Source: Halioglobus japonicus
Lineage (GTDB): Bacteria; Pseudomonadota; Gammaproteobacteria; Pseudomonadales; Halieaceae
Length of the DNA: 64,000 bases
Assembly (NCBI RefSeq): GCF_001983995.1
Contig: NZ_CP019450.1
Span: 1,426,001-1,490,000, forward strand
Reading direction: 5' to 3'
The position numbers were made by a program, and so were the translations under genes. Shown piece after piece: positions 1 to 10,063 of this stretch. The notes under the pieces are model-generated. The model had not been told where the DNA came from, ran no database searches, and worked only from the letters and a program-made list of their open reading frames with translations. Positions within the stretch are counted from its first letter, which is position 1. Each line of letters opens with the position of its first letter.

Positions 1-164
1 TCGTTCAGTGATTCCTGGACGATCTCCTTGGCCATGATGCCGCACTTGCCGCACTGGCTGGCTACGCCGAGGTTGCGATTGACTTCACGCAGTGAACTGG
101 CGCCGTCTTGAACCGCAGCGCGGATCTGGGTGTCGGTGATTCCTTTACAGAGGCAGACGTACAT
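1..164 (-). CDS. bfd: bacterioferritin-associated ferredoxin (partial, runs off window start)
   Basis: Reading leftward from ATG at 164, the frame begins MYVCLCKGITDTQIRAAV and stays open to the edge (54 codons). It has the [2Fe-2S] cysteine pattern of Bfd: C4 and C6 near the start, then a CGKC pair at C38 and C41. Bfd proteins are about 60-75 residues, so only the C-terminus is missing. The family docks on bacterioferritin and passes electrons to the mineral core so that stored iron is released when iron is scarce. A Fur-box-like site lies about 60 bp upstream, which fits iron-repressed expression. It is divergent from the peroxiredoxin gene. The family call is secure. Confidence 0.9.
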   Translation of the reverse strand, partial: MYVCLCKGITDTQIRAAVQDGASSLREVNRNLGVASQCGKCGIMAKEIVQESLN

Positions 165-224
165 GGTGCTGAATTAACTCGTACTGGCTTGGTGTGGCTA
201 AGATGATGCTTACGTTAATAATAA

Positions 225-239
225 CGAGAATGATTGTCA
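225..239. promoter_or_regulatory. Fur-box-like operator
   Basis: The 15-mer CGAGAATGATTGTCA matches the 7-1-7 Fur consensus TGATAATnATTATCA at 11 of 14 scored positions. It lies in an AT-rich stretch between bfd (start 164, minus) and the peroxiredoxin gene (start 461, plus), placed to act on bfd. The rest of the 296-base gap holds no gene that I can see. Assignment is by consensus match only. Confidence 0.6.
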
Positions 240-460
240 ACAACATTCTCGCCTCTATCGCCAGTCAGCCGCAGCATCCGGCGAATACCCCAGTAAGAAC
301 AAGGGTTTAACAATGGGGTGGACGTTGGCAATAGTTATTTTCTATATGTCTGATGCGTATAATCAAATTGCGCCGCCCCTCAGCCTGTGTATTATTCACA
401 CCCGACCTGCGAGGCAGAGCCTCGCGTTATCTGTGACCCCCAATATTGGAGTAAGAGCAA

Positions 461-1063
461 ATGGGCGTACTAGTTGGCAAACCTGCACCTGATTTTGATG
501 TAGCCGCGGTTCTGGGCAATGGCGAGATCGTTGATTCCTACAAGCGTTCCGAGGCCATGGCTGGCAAGTACGGCCTGGTATTCTTCTACCCCCTGGACTT
601 CACCTTTGTATGCCCCTCTGAGCTGATCGCTCTGGAACACCGCATGGAGAAATTCCGCGAGCTGGGCGTTGAAGTGGTTGCTGTGTCCATCGACTCACAG
701 TTCACCCACAACGCATGGCGTAACACCGACATCAACGCCGGTGGTATTGGCGCGGTCACCTACACCATGGCTGCCGACGTTCGTCACGACATCTGCCGTG
801 CCTACGACGTTGAAGCCGAGGGCGGTGTTGCCTTCCGTGGCGCATTCCTGATCGACAAGGAAGGCACTGTCCGCTCCCAGCTGGTGAACGACCTGCCTCT
901 GGGCCGTAACGTCGACGAACTGATTCGTCTGGTTGAAGCACTGCAGTTCCACGAAGAGCACGGTGAAGTGTGCCCGGCTGGCTGGAGCAAAGGCGACAAG
1001 GGTATGGACGCCTCTCCCGATGGCGTTGCTGCCTACCTGTCTGAGAACTCCGAAGAGCTGTAA
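461..1063 (+). CDS. typical 2-Cys peroxiredoxin (AhpC/Prx1 family)
   Basis: A 200-residue cytoplasmic thiol peroxidase that reduces H2O2 and organic hydroperoxides. The peroxidatic cysteine C51 lies in FTFVCPSE and the resolving cysteine C171 in HGEVCPAGW. The C-terminal tail is full length. The gene starts at ATG 461 behind a GGAG ribosome site and ends at a strong intrinsic terminator, so it is probably monocistronic. No ahpF follows, so the reductant is probably thioredoxin or an AhpF encoded elsewhere. The divergent partner is bfd, a sensible iron and peroxide defence pairing. The VCP tail context places it in the AhpC/Prx1 group rather than in BCP or Prx6. Confidence 0.93.
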   Translation: MGVLVGKPAPDFDVAAVLGNGEIVDSYKRSEAMAGKYGLVFFYPLDFTFVCPSELIALEHRMEKFRELGVEVVAVSIDSQFTHNAWRNTDINAGGIGAVTYTMAADVRHDICRAYDVEAEGGVAFRGAFLIDKEGTVRSQLVNDLPLGRNVDELIRLVEALQFHEEHGEVCPAGWSKGDKGMDASPDGVAAYLSENSEEL

Positions 1064-1083
1064 GTTCGCTTACACCCTCAGAC

Positions 1084-1114
1084 AAAAAAGCCCGGGCATG
1101 TCCCGGGCTTTTTT
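1084..1114 (+). terminator. intrinsic terminator after the peroxiredoxin gene
   Basis: A perfect 13-bp stem (AAAAAAGCCCGGG pairing with CCCGGGCTTTTTT) with a 5-base loop and a T run on the + strand, 21 bases past the stop codon. The A run on the other side would let it work in both directions. Confidence 0.92.
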
Positions 1115-1305
1115 GTGTCGTTTTGTTTTTACGAGAATGGGTGGAACCCATGAAATGCTAGACATGAAGTTGATAGTTTGACTATCGTCGACACTAACTG
1201 ATGCTTGTGAGTTTAGGGGAGCCGTATTGGGCCGATGGTGCTGCGCTCTCGAGTTCTATGCATAACTCAACCGCCTCAGTGCTTTTCTTGCTATAGGAAA
1301 AATAA

Positions 1306-1539
1306 ATGAAGCGAGTATCGTTGTTCGTCGTATTTTTATCGTCGACTCTTCAGGCCAGTGCTCAGGAGGGGCTGATCTGGGGCGCCGGCACGTGGGGTGC
1401 CAGTGCCTGGGGTGTGGGTTCTGCGACTGAAGCACAAGCTATCCCCTCACTACCTGAAGAGGGCGTTATCGCCCTCATTGTTATCGTTGCGGCGCTACCG
1501 CTGCTCTATCGGTTGGTTGGAAAGCGGAAAAAGCGCTAG
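1306..1539 (+). CDS. small secreted protein with IPTL-CTERM-like C-terminal sorting signal
   Basis: 77 residues starting at ATG 1306. Residues 1-19 form a signal peptide (cleavage near ASA-Q20). A short Gly/Trp-rich middle (WGAGTWGASAWG) follows, then a tripartite C-terminus: the motif IPSLPEEG (46-53), a hydrophobic helix (54-69) and a basic tail (GKRKKR). This arrangement matches the IPTL-CTERM class (consensus near IPTLSEWG, helix, basic end) processed by exosortase-type enzymes; LPEEG also resembles a sortase LPxxG motif. After both cleavages only about 30 residues would remain, which is unusually small. No exosortase or sortase is in the window. The next genes encode two more secreted proteins. 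Function unknown. Confidence 0.6.
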   Translation: MKRVSLFVVFLSSTLQASAQEGLIWGAGTWGASAWGVGSATEAQAIPSLPEEGVIALIVIVAALPLLYRLVGKRKKR

Positions 1540-1599
1540 CTGATAAATCACTAATATCATGTTCACTTCCCTACAATCGCTATAAACACAGGAACCCAC

Positions 1600-2391
1600 A
1601 TGAGAATTCACTTATCCTTGAAGGAAATAAGCTCAACTGTCCAAGCCGGCAGACGATATTCGCTAGCAATAATGAGTAGCCTTGTGAAATCCCTCGCAAT
1701 CTCCTCTGTAGGCCTGACGAGTACGACTTATGCTTCCGGTGTAAGTGTTCCTAACACTTTTAGCAATGGCACCGTCGCAGACGCTGATCAGGTTAATGAG
1801 AATTTTCAGTCACTGAGTGATGCCATCAACGCGTTGCCAGCCGGCCCAGAAGGACCCGCCGGTGCCCAAGGTCCTGCTGGCCCAGCGGGCCCTCCCGGTC
1901 CTCAGGGCGCCGCAGGTCCGCAAGGTCCCGCGGGCATTACTCTGGTGGCGGATGTCGGTCTGGAGATAGCATCGCTTGATCCAGGCAATCCAGACGTAAA
2001 AACCATACGTTTTACTTCGATTCCTTCAACCGCTCTTCCCTCCCTTGATAATATGCAGCCCTCCCTGGTGCTGAGCTGCTCTGTCGCCTTGCAGGGTCTA
2101 TTTCCCAGCCGCTCCTTTGGCAACGAAGTTTTTATAGGCGGGATCTTCTTCCACGGGTATAACTTTGACCCACGTGGATACGCTGCCTGTGATGGTCAGC
2201 TCTTGTCCATCGCCTCATACGGCGCGCTGTTTGCACTTTACGGCACCACTTACGGTGGCGACGGTAGAACAGCTTTTGGATTACCCGATATGCGCGGTCG
2301 TACCGTGGTGGGTGAGGGTGCGGGGGCTGGTCTTACCTCTCGGCAGTTGGGGGTAAAATTGGGCTCAGAGCTAGTCAGAGAAGCCTTATAA
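1600..2391 (+). CDS. secreted collagen-like / tail-collar-domain protein, short at the C-terminus
   Basis: 263 residues. A long N-region holds a hydrophobic signal at about residues 22-46 ending in TYASG, so the true start may be the internal ATG near 1672. A VADADQVNENFQ stretch follows, then a collagen-like G-P-x run (about 82-111), then a phage tail-collar domain (PF07484 type) with CDGQLL, TTYGGDGRTAFGLPDMRGR and the closing GSE motif. The NMQP-S-LV and ALQGLFPSR segments before it are typical of repeated collar domains. Family members usually continue past GSE, whereas this one stops eight codons after its start at TAA. Codons in another frame downstream (2395-2500) look faintly related, so a frameshift or decay is possible. 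Probably an extracellular or surface protein; role unknown. Confidence 0.6.
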   Translation: MRIHLSLKEISSTVQAGRRYSLAIMSSLVKSLAISSVGLTSTTYASGVSVPNTFSNGTVADADQVNENFQSLSDAINALPAGPEGPAGAQGPAGPAGPPGPQGAAGPQGPAGITLVADVGLEIASLDPGNPDVKTIRFTSIPSTALPSLDNMQPSLVLSCSVALQGLFPSRSFGNEVFIGGIFFHGYNFDPRGYAACDGQLLSIASYGALFALYGTTYGGDGRTAFGLPDMRGRTVVGEGAGAGLTSRQLGVKLGSELVREAL

Positions 2392-2462
2392 GTTCAGTGA
2401 TTCTGCTGTAAATAGCGGCATACTCGTCTCATCGAGACTGTCATCACCGCCTACGTCTTCAA

Positions 2463-4142
2463 ATGCTCAACGTTTTCAGCCCGCACTCGTTTGTCAGTAC
2501 TGCTTCGGTACTCATGCTTATAATTGTTGGCATGGTGGTGTCTATTTCCACTGCAGCGGAGCCTCGAAGCAGGCCTGTTGTTAGTGATTGTCGATGATGC
2601 ACTGGTGACGGACCTGGACTTGTTTCGGGGCATGCTATGGAGCAATACCCTGGAGGTACCCAATAACGGACTCGATGATGATCACAACGGTCGGGTAGAT
2701 GATGTTATAGGTTGGGATATCTCTGATCAGGATGAAGATGTCCGGCCTCCAGTACAGCGACTGGCGGATTATCCTCATGGCACCTATATGGCTGCGCACA
2801 TTGCCCAGAGGATTCGGGCCCACTTCGGGGAGATGGACGATTACCCGATTAAACTACTGTTTATCAAGTCTATCGCTGATACAGCTACAAACCTGAATAT
2901 GGCGGATGGTTATCTGGGTCTAGAAACGGCCGTGAGCTATAAGCCTGACGTCGTCAACCTTAGCTGGAGTGGTGGCATTGCAAGCCGAGAGGCCAGGGAC
3001 GCCCTGGTCCAGGCCAGAACTGAGGATATCTTTGTAGTCGGTGCTGTGGGCAATTTCCCCCAGTCGGATCCAGCTTTTCCGGCCTCACACCCGGCGGTTT
3101 TTGCGGTCGCCGGTATAGATTCAAACGGACACCTCTATCGCAGCAACTATGGAGATGAAGTGGATATTGCCGCTCCCTCGGCCGGCTACCCTGAAGCTCT
3201 GTTAGCTGAAAATTCCCCCGGGGATATCGATGGAGTTTCCAACGCTACCGCGCTGGTGACAGCGACGGTAGCTTTGATGAAGTACACCAACCCATCATTG
3301 AGTAACCGACAGATCCAGTTGTGCCTTAAAGCAACGGCCTCACCGCTGGATTCCAGAAACCCAAACTATCCGGGCCTTCTCGGCGCGGGTGCGCTCGACA
3401 GTCAGGCTGCGATCAACTGCGCCAAGACCAGGGGGTGGTACGCGTTTGACAGGCTCGAATCACCTGAAGGGGCGATTGGCTACGCAAACAGGCGCGGTGC
3501 GGGAGCTAAAATACGCCACTGGACGATATCGCCTCAAAGGGACTACGCGGGCCTCACCCTCACGCCATTCGTTCAGGGAGAGCCCAAAGGTTCTGCGCTG
3601 AGTATCGTCGACAGCCATTCAGGAGATACGATTTGGCGGGGCAGCTTTCAGCGCTTCCCTATGAAATCAAGACCGAGCACGCTGCCATCAGCATTGAGCT
3701 GGAGGTGAAATCAAATAAGGCATTCGACTTTCAATTGCCGTATGCAACAAGGAACATTGATCAATCCACGCGTTTCTGTACGGGAACCACAAAAGTACCG
3801 TTGAGCGCAGACTCTCCGGGTATTGTTATCGAGGATGGCAGTGGCGCTGAGAATTACGCCTTCAACAGCGATTGTAAGTGGCACTTTGTGCCAGGTGCTG
3901 GAGAGCATGTGATGTTGAAGTTTCTCGAGCTCGATACCGAACTGAACGTGGACTCGCTGTACCTTTTTCGCGGCGAGGGCACTCAGCAGAGGAATCTGCT
4001 AATGCGTATATCTGGCCAACAATTGCCCCACAATATACTGGTAGAAGGCAGTTCGGTATTACTTTGGTTCGCCAGTGACGCGCAAAATGAAAACAGCGGT
4101 TTCAAGCTGGAGGCTTCGGCGATTCCTGCCGCCAGGCAGTAG
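2463..4142 (+). CDS. secreted S8 subtilase with C-terminal CUB-like domain, broken by two frameshifts
   Basis: Three overlapping frames make one protein of about 559 residues. Frame 1 (ATG 2463) gives a signal peptide ([17 protein letters not shown]... ending STAAEPRSR). Frame 2 (to 3708) gives the catalytic domain: Asp in VIVDDAL, the [17 protein letters not shown] segment, His in PHGT, the oxyanion Asn in VGAVGN and Ser in GVSNATA. The triad is therefore intact. Frame 3 (3633-4142) gives a beta-rich CUB-like domain with SLYLFRGEG and LWFASD. The first switch is best explained by one extra base near 2574 (ggcc), the second by one missing G in the run at 3637-3640 (IWRG then QLSALPYE). Both fit the error pattern seen elsewhere. 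If the shifts are real, the gene is a pseudogene. Confidence 0.72.
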
Positions 4143-4236
4143 GCCCTGCTCACTCCGGCCAATGGGTTCGTTCCTTCCAAGCGCTGGAGATCGGCAAAAG
4201 GTCAGGTATAATTGCGGGCCATTTTTACGACCAGAA

Positions 4237-5502
4237 ATGACCGAGATGAATGTAGAGCAGTACATGCAGCAGTTAGGCAGCCAGGCCCGCGCCGCAGCGC
4301 GCCAAGTGGCTGCTTCCAGTACCGCCGCGCGCAATAACGCCTTGCTGGCCGCGCGTGATTTGCTGGATGCCGCACGACCGGAGCTCGCCAAAGCCAATGC
4401 CGAGGACCTCGAGCGTGGCGCTGCCAATGGTCTGGACGGTCCGTTGATGGATCGCCTGGAACTCACGCCTGCGCGTATCGACACCATGCTCGAAGGGCTG
4501 GTGCAGGTAGCGTCGCTGCCCGATCCCGTGGGTGCCATCTCCGATATGAATACCATGCCCAGTGGCATCAAAGTGGGGCGCATGCGCGTGCCGCTCGGTG
4601 TGATTGGCATTATTTATGAGTCGCGCCCGAACGTGACCGTCGAGGCCGCCAGTCTGTGCCTCAAGTCTGGCAATGCCACTATTTTGCGCGGTGGCTCCGA
4701 GGCGATTGCCTCCAACCTGGCCATTGCCCGTTGCCTGGCCGCGGGACTGGAGCAGGCCGGTTTGCCGGCGGCGGCTGTGCAGGTGGTGGAAACCGCAGAT
4801 CGCGCTGCCGTGGGCCGTCTGATTGCCATGCCTGAATATGTGGACGTGATTGTGCCGCGCGGTGGCAAAGGGCTGATCGAGCGCATTAGCAACGATGCCA
4901 AGGTGCCCGTGATCAAGCATCTCGATGGTGTGTGCCACGTTTATATCGATGCCGGCGCCGACCTGGATATGGCGGAGGCGATTGTCGTCAATGCCAAAAC
5001 CCAGCGTTACGGCACCTGCAACACCATGGAGACGCTGCTGGTACACGCCGCAGAGGCGCAGGCCATACTGCCACGCCTGGCGGCTGCCTACGGTCAGGCT
5101 GGCGTGGAGCTGCGTGGGTGTGAGCGCACGCGAGCGATTGTTGACAGTGCCAATGCGGCGACCGAGGAAGACTGGTACGCCGAGTACCTGGGGCCGATTC
5201 TGGCGGTGCGGGTGGTCGACGACATGGAACAGGCCATGGCGCACATCGACCAGTACAGCTCGCAGCACACTGAGAGTATTGTCACGACCGATCACGGCCG
5301 GGCCATGCGCTTCCTGCGAGAGGTGGATTCCAGCTCGGTGATGGTCAATGCCTCCACCCGCTTTGCGGATGGCTTTGAATATGGCTTGGGTGCCGAGATC
5401 GGCATTTCTACCGATAAGCTTCATGCCCGCGGTCCGGTAGGGCTGGAGGGGCTCACCTCCCAGAAATATGTGGTGATGGGCGAGGGTCAGGTTCGCACTT
5501 GA
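4237..5502 (+). CDS. proA: gamma-glutamyl phosphate reductase
   Basis: Reduces gamma-glutamyl phosphate to glutamate semialdehyde with NADPH, the second step of proline synthesis, in the cytosol. From ATG 4237 it is 421 residues, the usual ProA length. The frame is open further upstream, but that stretch overlaps the subtilase tail. Diagnostic segments include [14 protein letters not shown], the catalytic cysteine in [14 protein letters not shown] and the C-terminal [18 protein letters not shown] second ATG at 4246 is a possible start. It overlaps nadD by four bases, so the two are translationally coupled; proA next to nadD is a common gammaproteobacterial arrangement. Confidence 0.96.
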   Translation: MTEMNVEQYMQQLGSQARAAARQVAASSTAARNNALLAARDLLDAARPELAKANAEDLERGAANGLDGPLMDRLELTPARIDTMLEGLVQVASLPDPVGAISDMNTMPSGIKVGRMRVPLGVIGIIYESRPNVTVEAASLCLKSGNATILRGGSEAIASNLAIARCLAAGLEQAGLPAAAVQVVETADRAAVGRLIAMPEYVDVIVPRGGKGLIERISNDAKVPVIKHLDGVCHVYIDAGADLDMAEAIVVNAKTQRYGTCNTMETLLVHAAEAQAILPRLAAAYGQAGVELRGCERTRAIVDSANAATEEDWYAEYLGPILAVRVVDDMEQAMAHIDQYSSQHTESIVTTDHGRAMRFLREVDSSSVMVNASTRFADGFEYGLGAEIGISTDKLHARGPVGLEGLTSQKYVVMGEGQVRT

Positions 5503-6155
5503 GTGCTGATCCCCGCCATCTGACCGCTGTCGGTGTCTTTGGCGGCACGTTTAGTCCGATTCATTACGGCCACCTGCGTTCTGCGCTGGAACTGGTGGAG
5601 CGGCTGGGGCTGGATCATTTGCGGCTAATGCCCTGTGCAGTCCCGCCGCACCGGGAAGCACCCAGTTGTAGTGCCCAGGACCGCCTGGCCATGGTTGAGC
5701 TGGCCGTTGCCGGTGAACAGCGGTTGCGCTGTGACCGGCGTGAGCTGGACCGGGAAGGGCTCTCTTATACCTACGACAGCCTGGTGGGCTTGCGCGGCGA
5801 GCTTGGCGAAGGCCACAGCCTGAGCATGGTGCTGGGGGCCGATGCGGTGCAACGCATCAACACCTGGCACCGCTGGCGTGAACTGCTGGATGTGGCCCAC
5901 GTGGTCGTGCTGGCACGGCCGGGCTGGGAATTTCCCCGCGAGGGTGAGGTGGCGCAATGGCTTGCCACCCATCAGCTGGATAGTGCCGCGGCACTAAACG
6001 AACAAGCCTGTGGGGGTGTGCTGATCGAAGAGCTACGCCCATTGGCCATCTCCTCGACGGAAATCCGCTCGCTGTTGGCTGGCGGACACTCGCCGCGATA
6101 TCTGCTCCCCGAGCCGGTATTGGACTATATTCAGGAGAGACAACTTTATCTATGA
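5499..6155 (+). CDS. nadD: nicotinate-nucleotide adenylyltransferase
   Basis: 218 residues. Transfers AMP from ATP to nicotinate mononucleotide in NAD synthesis. The nucleotidyltransferase signature [12 protein letters not shown] lies near the start (about residues 15-26) and the C-terminal ISSTEIR motif near 186. The best start is the TTG at 5499, which overlaps the proA stop (TTGA); no in-frame ATG precedes the signature. Next comes rsfS, the conserved order nadD-rsfS-rlmH. Confidence 0.95.
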   Translation: MSADPRHLTAVGVFGGTFSPIHYGHLRSALELVERLGLDHLRLMPCAVPPHREAPSCSAQDRLAMVELAVAGEQRLRCDRRELDREGLSYTYDSLVGLRGELGEGHSLSMVLGADAVQRINTWHRWRELLDVAHVVVLARPGWEFPREGEVAQWLATHQLDSAAALNEQACGGVLIEELRPLAISSTEIRSLLAGGHSPRYLLPEPVLDYIQERQLYL

Positions 6156-6191
6156 ACAGGAATGGCAACACTATGAACAGCCAATTGCGCA

Positions 6192-6533
6192 ATGCAAGCT
6201 GAGCAACTGAAAGAAATCGTCATCGAAGCCCTCGATGACCTCAAAGCCGTCAATACGGTGACCATGGATGTGACCGGGCTCACCGATGTTATGGATTATC
6301 TGGTGATCGCCAGTGGCACCTCCAACCGCCACGTGAAGTCGCTGGCAGACAATGTCTGTCTGGAAGCGAAGAAGCAGGGCGAGCGCGCCCTGGGTGTGGA
6401 AGGCGAAGATGCCGGCGAATGGGTGTTGGTGGACTTTGGTGATGTGGTCGTACACGTTATGTTGCCCGCCACTCGTGATTTTTATGATTTGGAGCGTCTG
6501 TGGGCTGAGCAGCCCAAGCCTGAAGCCGACTGA
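6192..6533 (+). CDS. rsfS: ribosome silencing factor
   Basis: 113 residues of the Iojap/RsfS family (YbeB). Binds L14 on the large ribosomal subunit and blocks subunit joining, lowering translation when nutrients are short. Recognised by the [17 protein letters not shown] opening, the [17 protein letters not shown] core and the [16 protein letters not shown] strand pair. It starts at ATG 6192 and its TGA overlaps the rlmH ATG by one base. The symbol rests on sequence and on the nadD-rsfS-rlmH neighbourhood. Confidence 0.95.
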   Translation: MQAEQLKEIVIEALDDLKAVNTVTMDVTGLTDVMDYLVIASGTSNRHVKSLADNVCLEAKKQGERALGVEGEDAGEWVLVDFGDVVVHVMLPATRDFYDLERLWAEQPKPEAD

Positions 6534-7003
6534 TGCGCATCAGCATCATCACGATCGGCACCAAGATGCCCGCCTGGGTCAGCCAGGGGGTTGAGGAATA
6601 CAGCAAGCGCATGCCGCGCGAACTCAAGGTGGAATGGAAGGAGCTGCCCCTGGCCCAGCGCGGCAAGGGGACCAGTGCTGCCAAGTTGCGCGACAAGGAA
6701 GCCGAGCAGATTCTCAAGGCCATTCCCGCGGGTGATCGGGTGATTGCCCTGGATGTGCGGGGCAAGAGCCTGTCCACAGAGCAACTCGCAGAGCAGTTGT
6801 CTAACTGGCAGATGTCTGGCGTGAACTACAGCTTGCTTATCGGTGGGCCCGATGGGCTCTCCCAGGCCTGTCTCGAGCGGGCCGAGCGGCGCTGGTCACT
6901 GTCGGATCTGACCCTGCCACATCCGCTGGTGAGAATTTTATTAGCCGAGCAGTTGTATCGGGCTTGGACAATTACCGTCAATCACCCGTATCATCGCGAG
7001 TAA
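6533..7003 (+). CDS. rlmH: 23S rRNA (pseudouridine1915-N3)-methyltransferase
   Basis: 156 residues, the usual length for RlmH (YbeA), a SPOUT-fold methyltransferase that uses S-adenosylmethionine to methylate pseudouridine 1915 in helix 69 of 23S rRNA. Visible marks are the [15 protein letters not shown] opening, the SAM-site GGPDGL loop and the C-terminal [15 protein letters not shown]. Coupled to rsfS by a one-base overlap; mrdA starts 40 bases downstream. Confidence 0.96.
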   Translation: MRISIITIGTKMPAWVSQGVEEYSKRMPRELKVEWKELPLAQRGKGTSAAKLRDKEAEQILKAIPAGDRVIALDVRGKSLSTEQLAEQLSNWQMSGVNYSLLIGGPDGLSQACLERAERRWSLSDLTLPHPLVRILLAEQLYRAWTITVNHPYHRE

Positions 7004-7042
7004 TAGCCACTCACCAAAGTACGTTCCAGGCCACGCTGTTTC

Positions 7043-8899
7043 ATGCCCCAGCCCATCGCCCTGAAGGATCCTCACCGGGAGTCCCGCATTTACAGCGCGA
7101 GAACGGTGGCCGCGATAATCGTGGTGCTGGGTATGCTGGGCGTCATTTTTGCACGCTACTACAGTCTCCAGATCACCGATTACCAACAATATGTCACCCA
7201 GTCGGACCGCAATCGGGTTCAGCTGCAGCCACTGCCGCCCAAAAGAGGCCTGATCTACGACCGCAACGGCATTCTGCTGGCGGACAACCGCCCCAGCTTC
7301 ACCCTGTCGGTCATCAAGGAGCGGGTGGGTGACCTGGAGGATACGCTCTCGGTACTGGGCGAGCTGGTGCCCATTAGTGACAGCGAATTTGAACGTTTCC
7401 AGACCCGTCTCAAGCGGCGCCGTCCCTATGAACCCGTGGCCCTGCGTTTCCGGCTCACCGAGGAAGAGCAGGCGGCCCTGGCGGTCAATCGTTACCGGCT
7501 CCCCGGGGTGGTCGTAGAGGCCCAGCTGTTGCGTCATTACCCCCATGGTGAGTTGTTCTCCCACGCGCTCGGCTATGTGGGGCGCATCAACGAGCGCGAG
7601 GCCCTGGAGCTGGACGAGAGCGACTATGCCGGCACCGATCACGTCGGCAAGGTGGGTATCGAAAAATACTATGAAGAAATGCTGCACGGTGACGTGGGTT
7701 ACCAGAACGTGGAAACCAATGCCCACGGCAGAGTGCTGAGAGTTCTGGAGCGCAATTCACCCAAGCCGGGTGCGGATATCAAGTTGCACCTGGATATCCG
7801 ATTACAGCAGGCGGCTTTTGACGCCCTGGGCGATCGCCGCGGGGCGGTGGTGGCCATGGATCCGAAAACCGGCGGCATTCTCGCGCTGGTCTCCACACCC
7901 GGTTATGACACCAACCTGTTCGTCAACGGTATTAGCAGCAAGAACTACAGCGCGTTGCGCGACTCACCCGACGTCCCGCTGTTCAATCGCGCCGTGCAGG
8001 GACAATATCCCCCGGGGTCTACGATCAAGCCCATGATGGGCATGGCCGGACTGGAGTCAGGGCTGGTGACGCCCGAGACCACAGTGCCCGATCCTGGCTG
8101 GTATAGCCTGCCCGGTGATCGGCATCGCTACCGCGACTGGATTCTGCGGATTCGCGGCACCGGCCATGCGCCGGAGGTCGATCTGAAGATGGCGATCGCG
8201 GAGTCCTGCGACACGTATTTCTATGACCTGGGGCGCAGGCTCACCATCGATACCATGTACGAGTACCTGGCGCCCTATGGGTTGGGCGATCGTACCGGTG
8301 TTGATACCACCAATGAGCGCAAGGGCGTGTTGCCGTCTCGGCGCTGGAAACGCGATGCGCTCGGCCAGCCGTGGTATCCGGGTGAGACCATTAGTGCCAG
8401 TATTGGCCAGGGTTACATGCTGGCCACACCGATGCAGCTGGCAGTGGCCACGGCCGTGGTGGCCAGTAAGGGCGAGCGCCGTATTCCCCGCTTCCTGCAG
8501 TCGATTAACGGCGAGCCCCAGGCGGCCACGGAACTTGCGCCCATGCAGGCCAGCGAGGACAACTGGGCGGCGGTATACGACGGCATGCTCGAGGTGGTGC
8601 ATGGCAAGAAGGGCACTGCCAAGGCCCTCGCCGAGGGTATTCGCTACCAGATGGCCGGCAAGACCGGCACAGCCCAGGTGATCGGGATCGCCCAGGGCGC
8701 CGTGTACAACGAAGATGAAGTGGATGAGCGGCATCGCCATCATGGCCTGTTCATTGCCTTTGCGCCCGCCGAAGCGCCGACCATTGCCGTGGCGATTATT
8801 GTCGAGAATGGCGGCGGCAGCTCCGCCGCCTCGCCGATTGCTCGCAAGGTGATTGATACCTGGCTGTTTGGCAGCACTGATTTCGAGGACCCGGCCTGA
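7043..8899 (+). CDS. mrdA: penicillin-binding protein 2 (elongasome transpeptidase)
   Basis: 618 residues. Inner-membrane D,D-transpeptidase that crosslinks peptidoglycan during side-wall growth with RodA and MreBCD. One N-terminal membrane helix (about 22-42) precedes the dimerisation region, then the transpeptidase domain with the active serine S326 in PGSTIKP, SCD-type motif in IAESCDTYFY and KTGTAQ (K540). Length is normal for PBP2. The stop overlaps the rodA start (TGATG), so the transpeptidase and its glycosyltransferase partner are co-translated. Confidence 0.97.
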   Translation: MPQPIALKDPHRESRIYSARTVAAIIVVLGMLGVIFARYYSLQITDYQQYVTQSDRNRVQLQPLPPKRGLIYDRNGILLADNRPSFTLSVIKERVGDLEDTLSVLGELVPISDSEFERFQTRLKRRRPYEPVALRFRLTEEEQAALAVNRYRLPGVVVEAQLLRHYPHGELFSHALGYVGRINEREALELDESDYAGTDHVGKVGIEKYYEEMLHGDVGYQNVETNAHGRVLRVLERNSPKPGADIKLHLDIRLQQAAFDALGDRRGAVVAMDPKTGGILALVSTPGYDTNLFVNGISSKNYSALRDSPDVPLFNRAVQGQYPPGSTIKPMMGMAGLESGLVTPETTVPDPGWYSLPGDRHRYRDWILRIRGTGHAPEVDLKMAIAESCDTYFYDLGRRLTIDTMYEYLAPYGLGDRTGVDTTNERKGVLPSRRWKRDALGQPWYPGETISASIGQGYMLATPMQLAVATAVVASKGERRIPRFLQSINGEPQAATELAPMQASEDNWAAVYDGMLEVVHGKKGTAKALAEGIRYQMAGKTGTAQVIGIAQGAVYNEDEVDERHRHHGLFIAFAPAEAPTIAVAIIVENGGGSSAASPIARKVIDTWLFGSTDFEDPA

Positions 8900-10040
8900 T
8901 GGGCGATTACGTCCGCCAGATGCCCCACCACGGCAGCGCCGATCTCGCGCGCCGGCCCAGCGCCTTTGCCCGCTTTCATATCGATCTGCCGCTGTTGGTG
9001 CTGCTGCTGATTCTGACTGGCTACGGGCTGTTCGTGCTTTACAGCGCCTCAGGGCAGAGCATGGGGGCGGTGATTCGCCAGGGCCGCTATTTTGCGGTGG
9101 CCTATGTCATCATGATTGTCGGCGCGCAGTTCAGCCTGCAGCGCTATACGCGTTGGGCGCCCTGGCTGTATCTCGGCGGTGTAGCCATGTTGGTGGGGGT
9201 GATGTTTTTCGGGGTGGGCGCCAAAGGGGCGCAGCGCTGGCTGCAGATTGGCGGTTTCCGCTTTCAGCCCTCGGAGGTGATGAAGCTGGTGGTGCCCATG
9301 GCGGTGGCCTGGTACCTGGCTGATCGCCCGCTGCCGCCGCGCTTCAGGGATATTCTGGTGGCGCTGGTGCTGGTGGCCATCCCGTTCCTGTTAATCCTGC
9401 AGCAGCCGGATCTGGGGACCTCGTTACTGATTGCCTCCTCGGGCCTGTTCGTATTGTTCGTCGCCGGGATTGGCTGGCGTTATATTTTCGGGGCGGTGGT
9501 GCTTGCCCTGGCGTCAGCCTGGCCCGCCTGGATGTTTGTGCTCAAGGATTATCAGAAACAGCGCATTCTCACGCTGCTGAACCCGGAGAGCGACAAGCTC
9601 GGAGCCGGCTGGAATATTATTCAGTCCAAAACCGCCATTGGCTCCGGTGGCTGGACCGGAAAGGGCTGGCTCGAAGGCACTCAGTCGCAACTCGATTTCC
9701 TGCCCGAGAGTCACACCGACTTTATTATCGCTGTGCTGGCCGAAGAGCACGGCCTTCGCGGTGTCGCCGTGCTGCTGGCGATTTACGTACTGATTTTGTT
9801 GCGCGGTTTCTGGATTGGGGTGAATGCCCAGACCAGTTTCGGCCGGATGATGGCGGGCAGCCTGACCCTGACCTTCTTCGTATACATCTTTGTCAACATG
9901 GGCATGGTGGCTGGGTTGCTGCCGGTAGTGGGGTGCCGTTGCCCCTGGTGAGTGCCGGAGGCACCTCGGTAGTTACCCTGATGGCCGGTTTCGGTATCCT
10001 GATGGCGGTGAGTACCGAACGAAAACTGGTGACCCGCTAG
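8899..10040 (+). CDS. rodA: rod-shape-determining SEDS glycosyltransferase RodA, frameshifted near the C-terminus
   Basis: Polymerises glycan from lipid II in side-wall synthesis, paired with PBP2. The protein is a polytopic SEDS family member with LLILTGYGLFVLYSASGQ, RWLQIGGFRFQPSE and FLPESHTDFI. The frame runs into an early stop at 9951 after VAGLLPVVG. Adding one G to the run at 9930-9933 restores the expected family ending VPLPLVSAGGTS and a C-terminus closing at TAG 10038-10040, giving 380 residues. RodA is essential in most rods and the 3' reading frame is otherwise intact, so this looks like a sequence error rather than a real mutation. Confidence 0.9.
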
Positions 10041-10063
10041 CCCGCGTACTAATAAGTGAGAAC

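Noticed and set aside
4273..5424. A 383-residue open frame antisense to proA.
   Set aside because: It is a shadow produced by GC-rich codon bias: it lies entirely within proA, has no ribosome site, and its His/Gly/Arg-rich composition is unlike a real protein.
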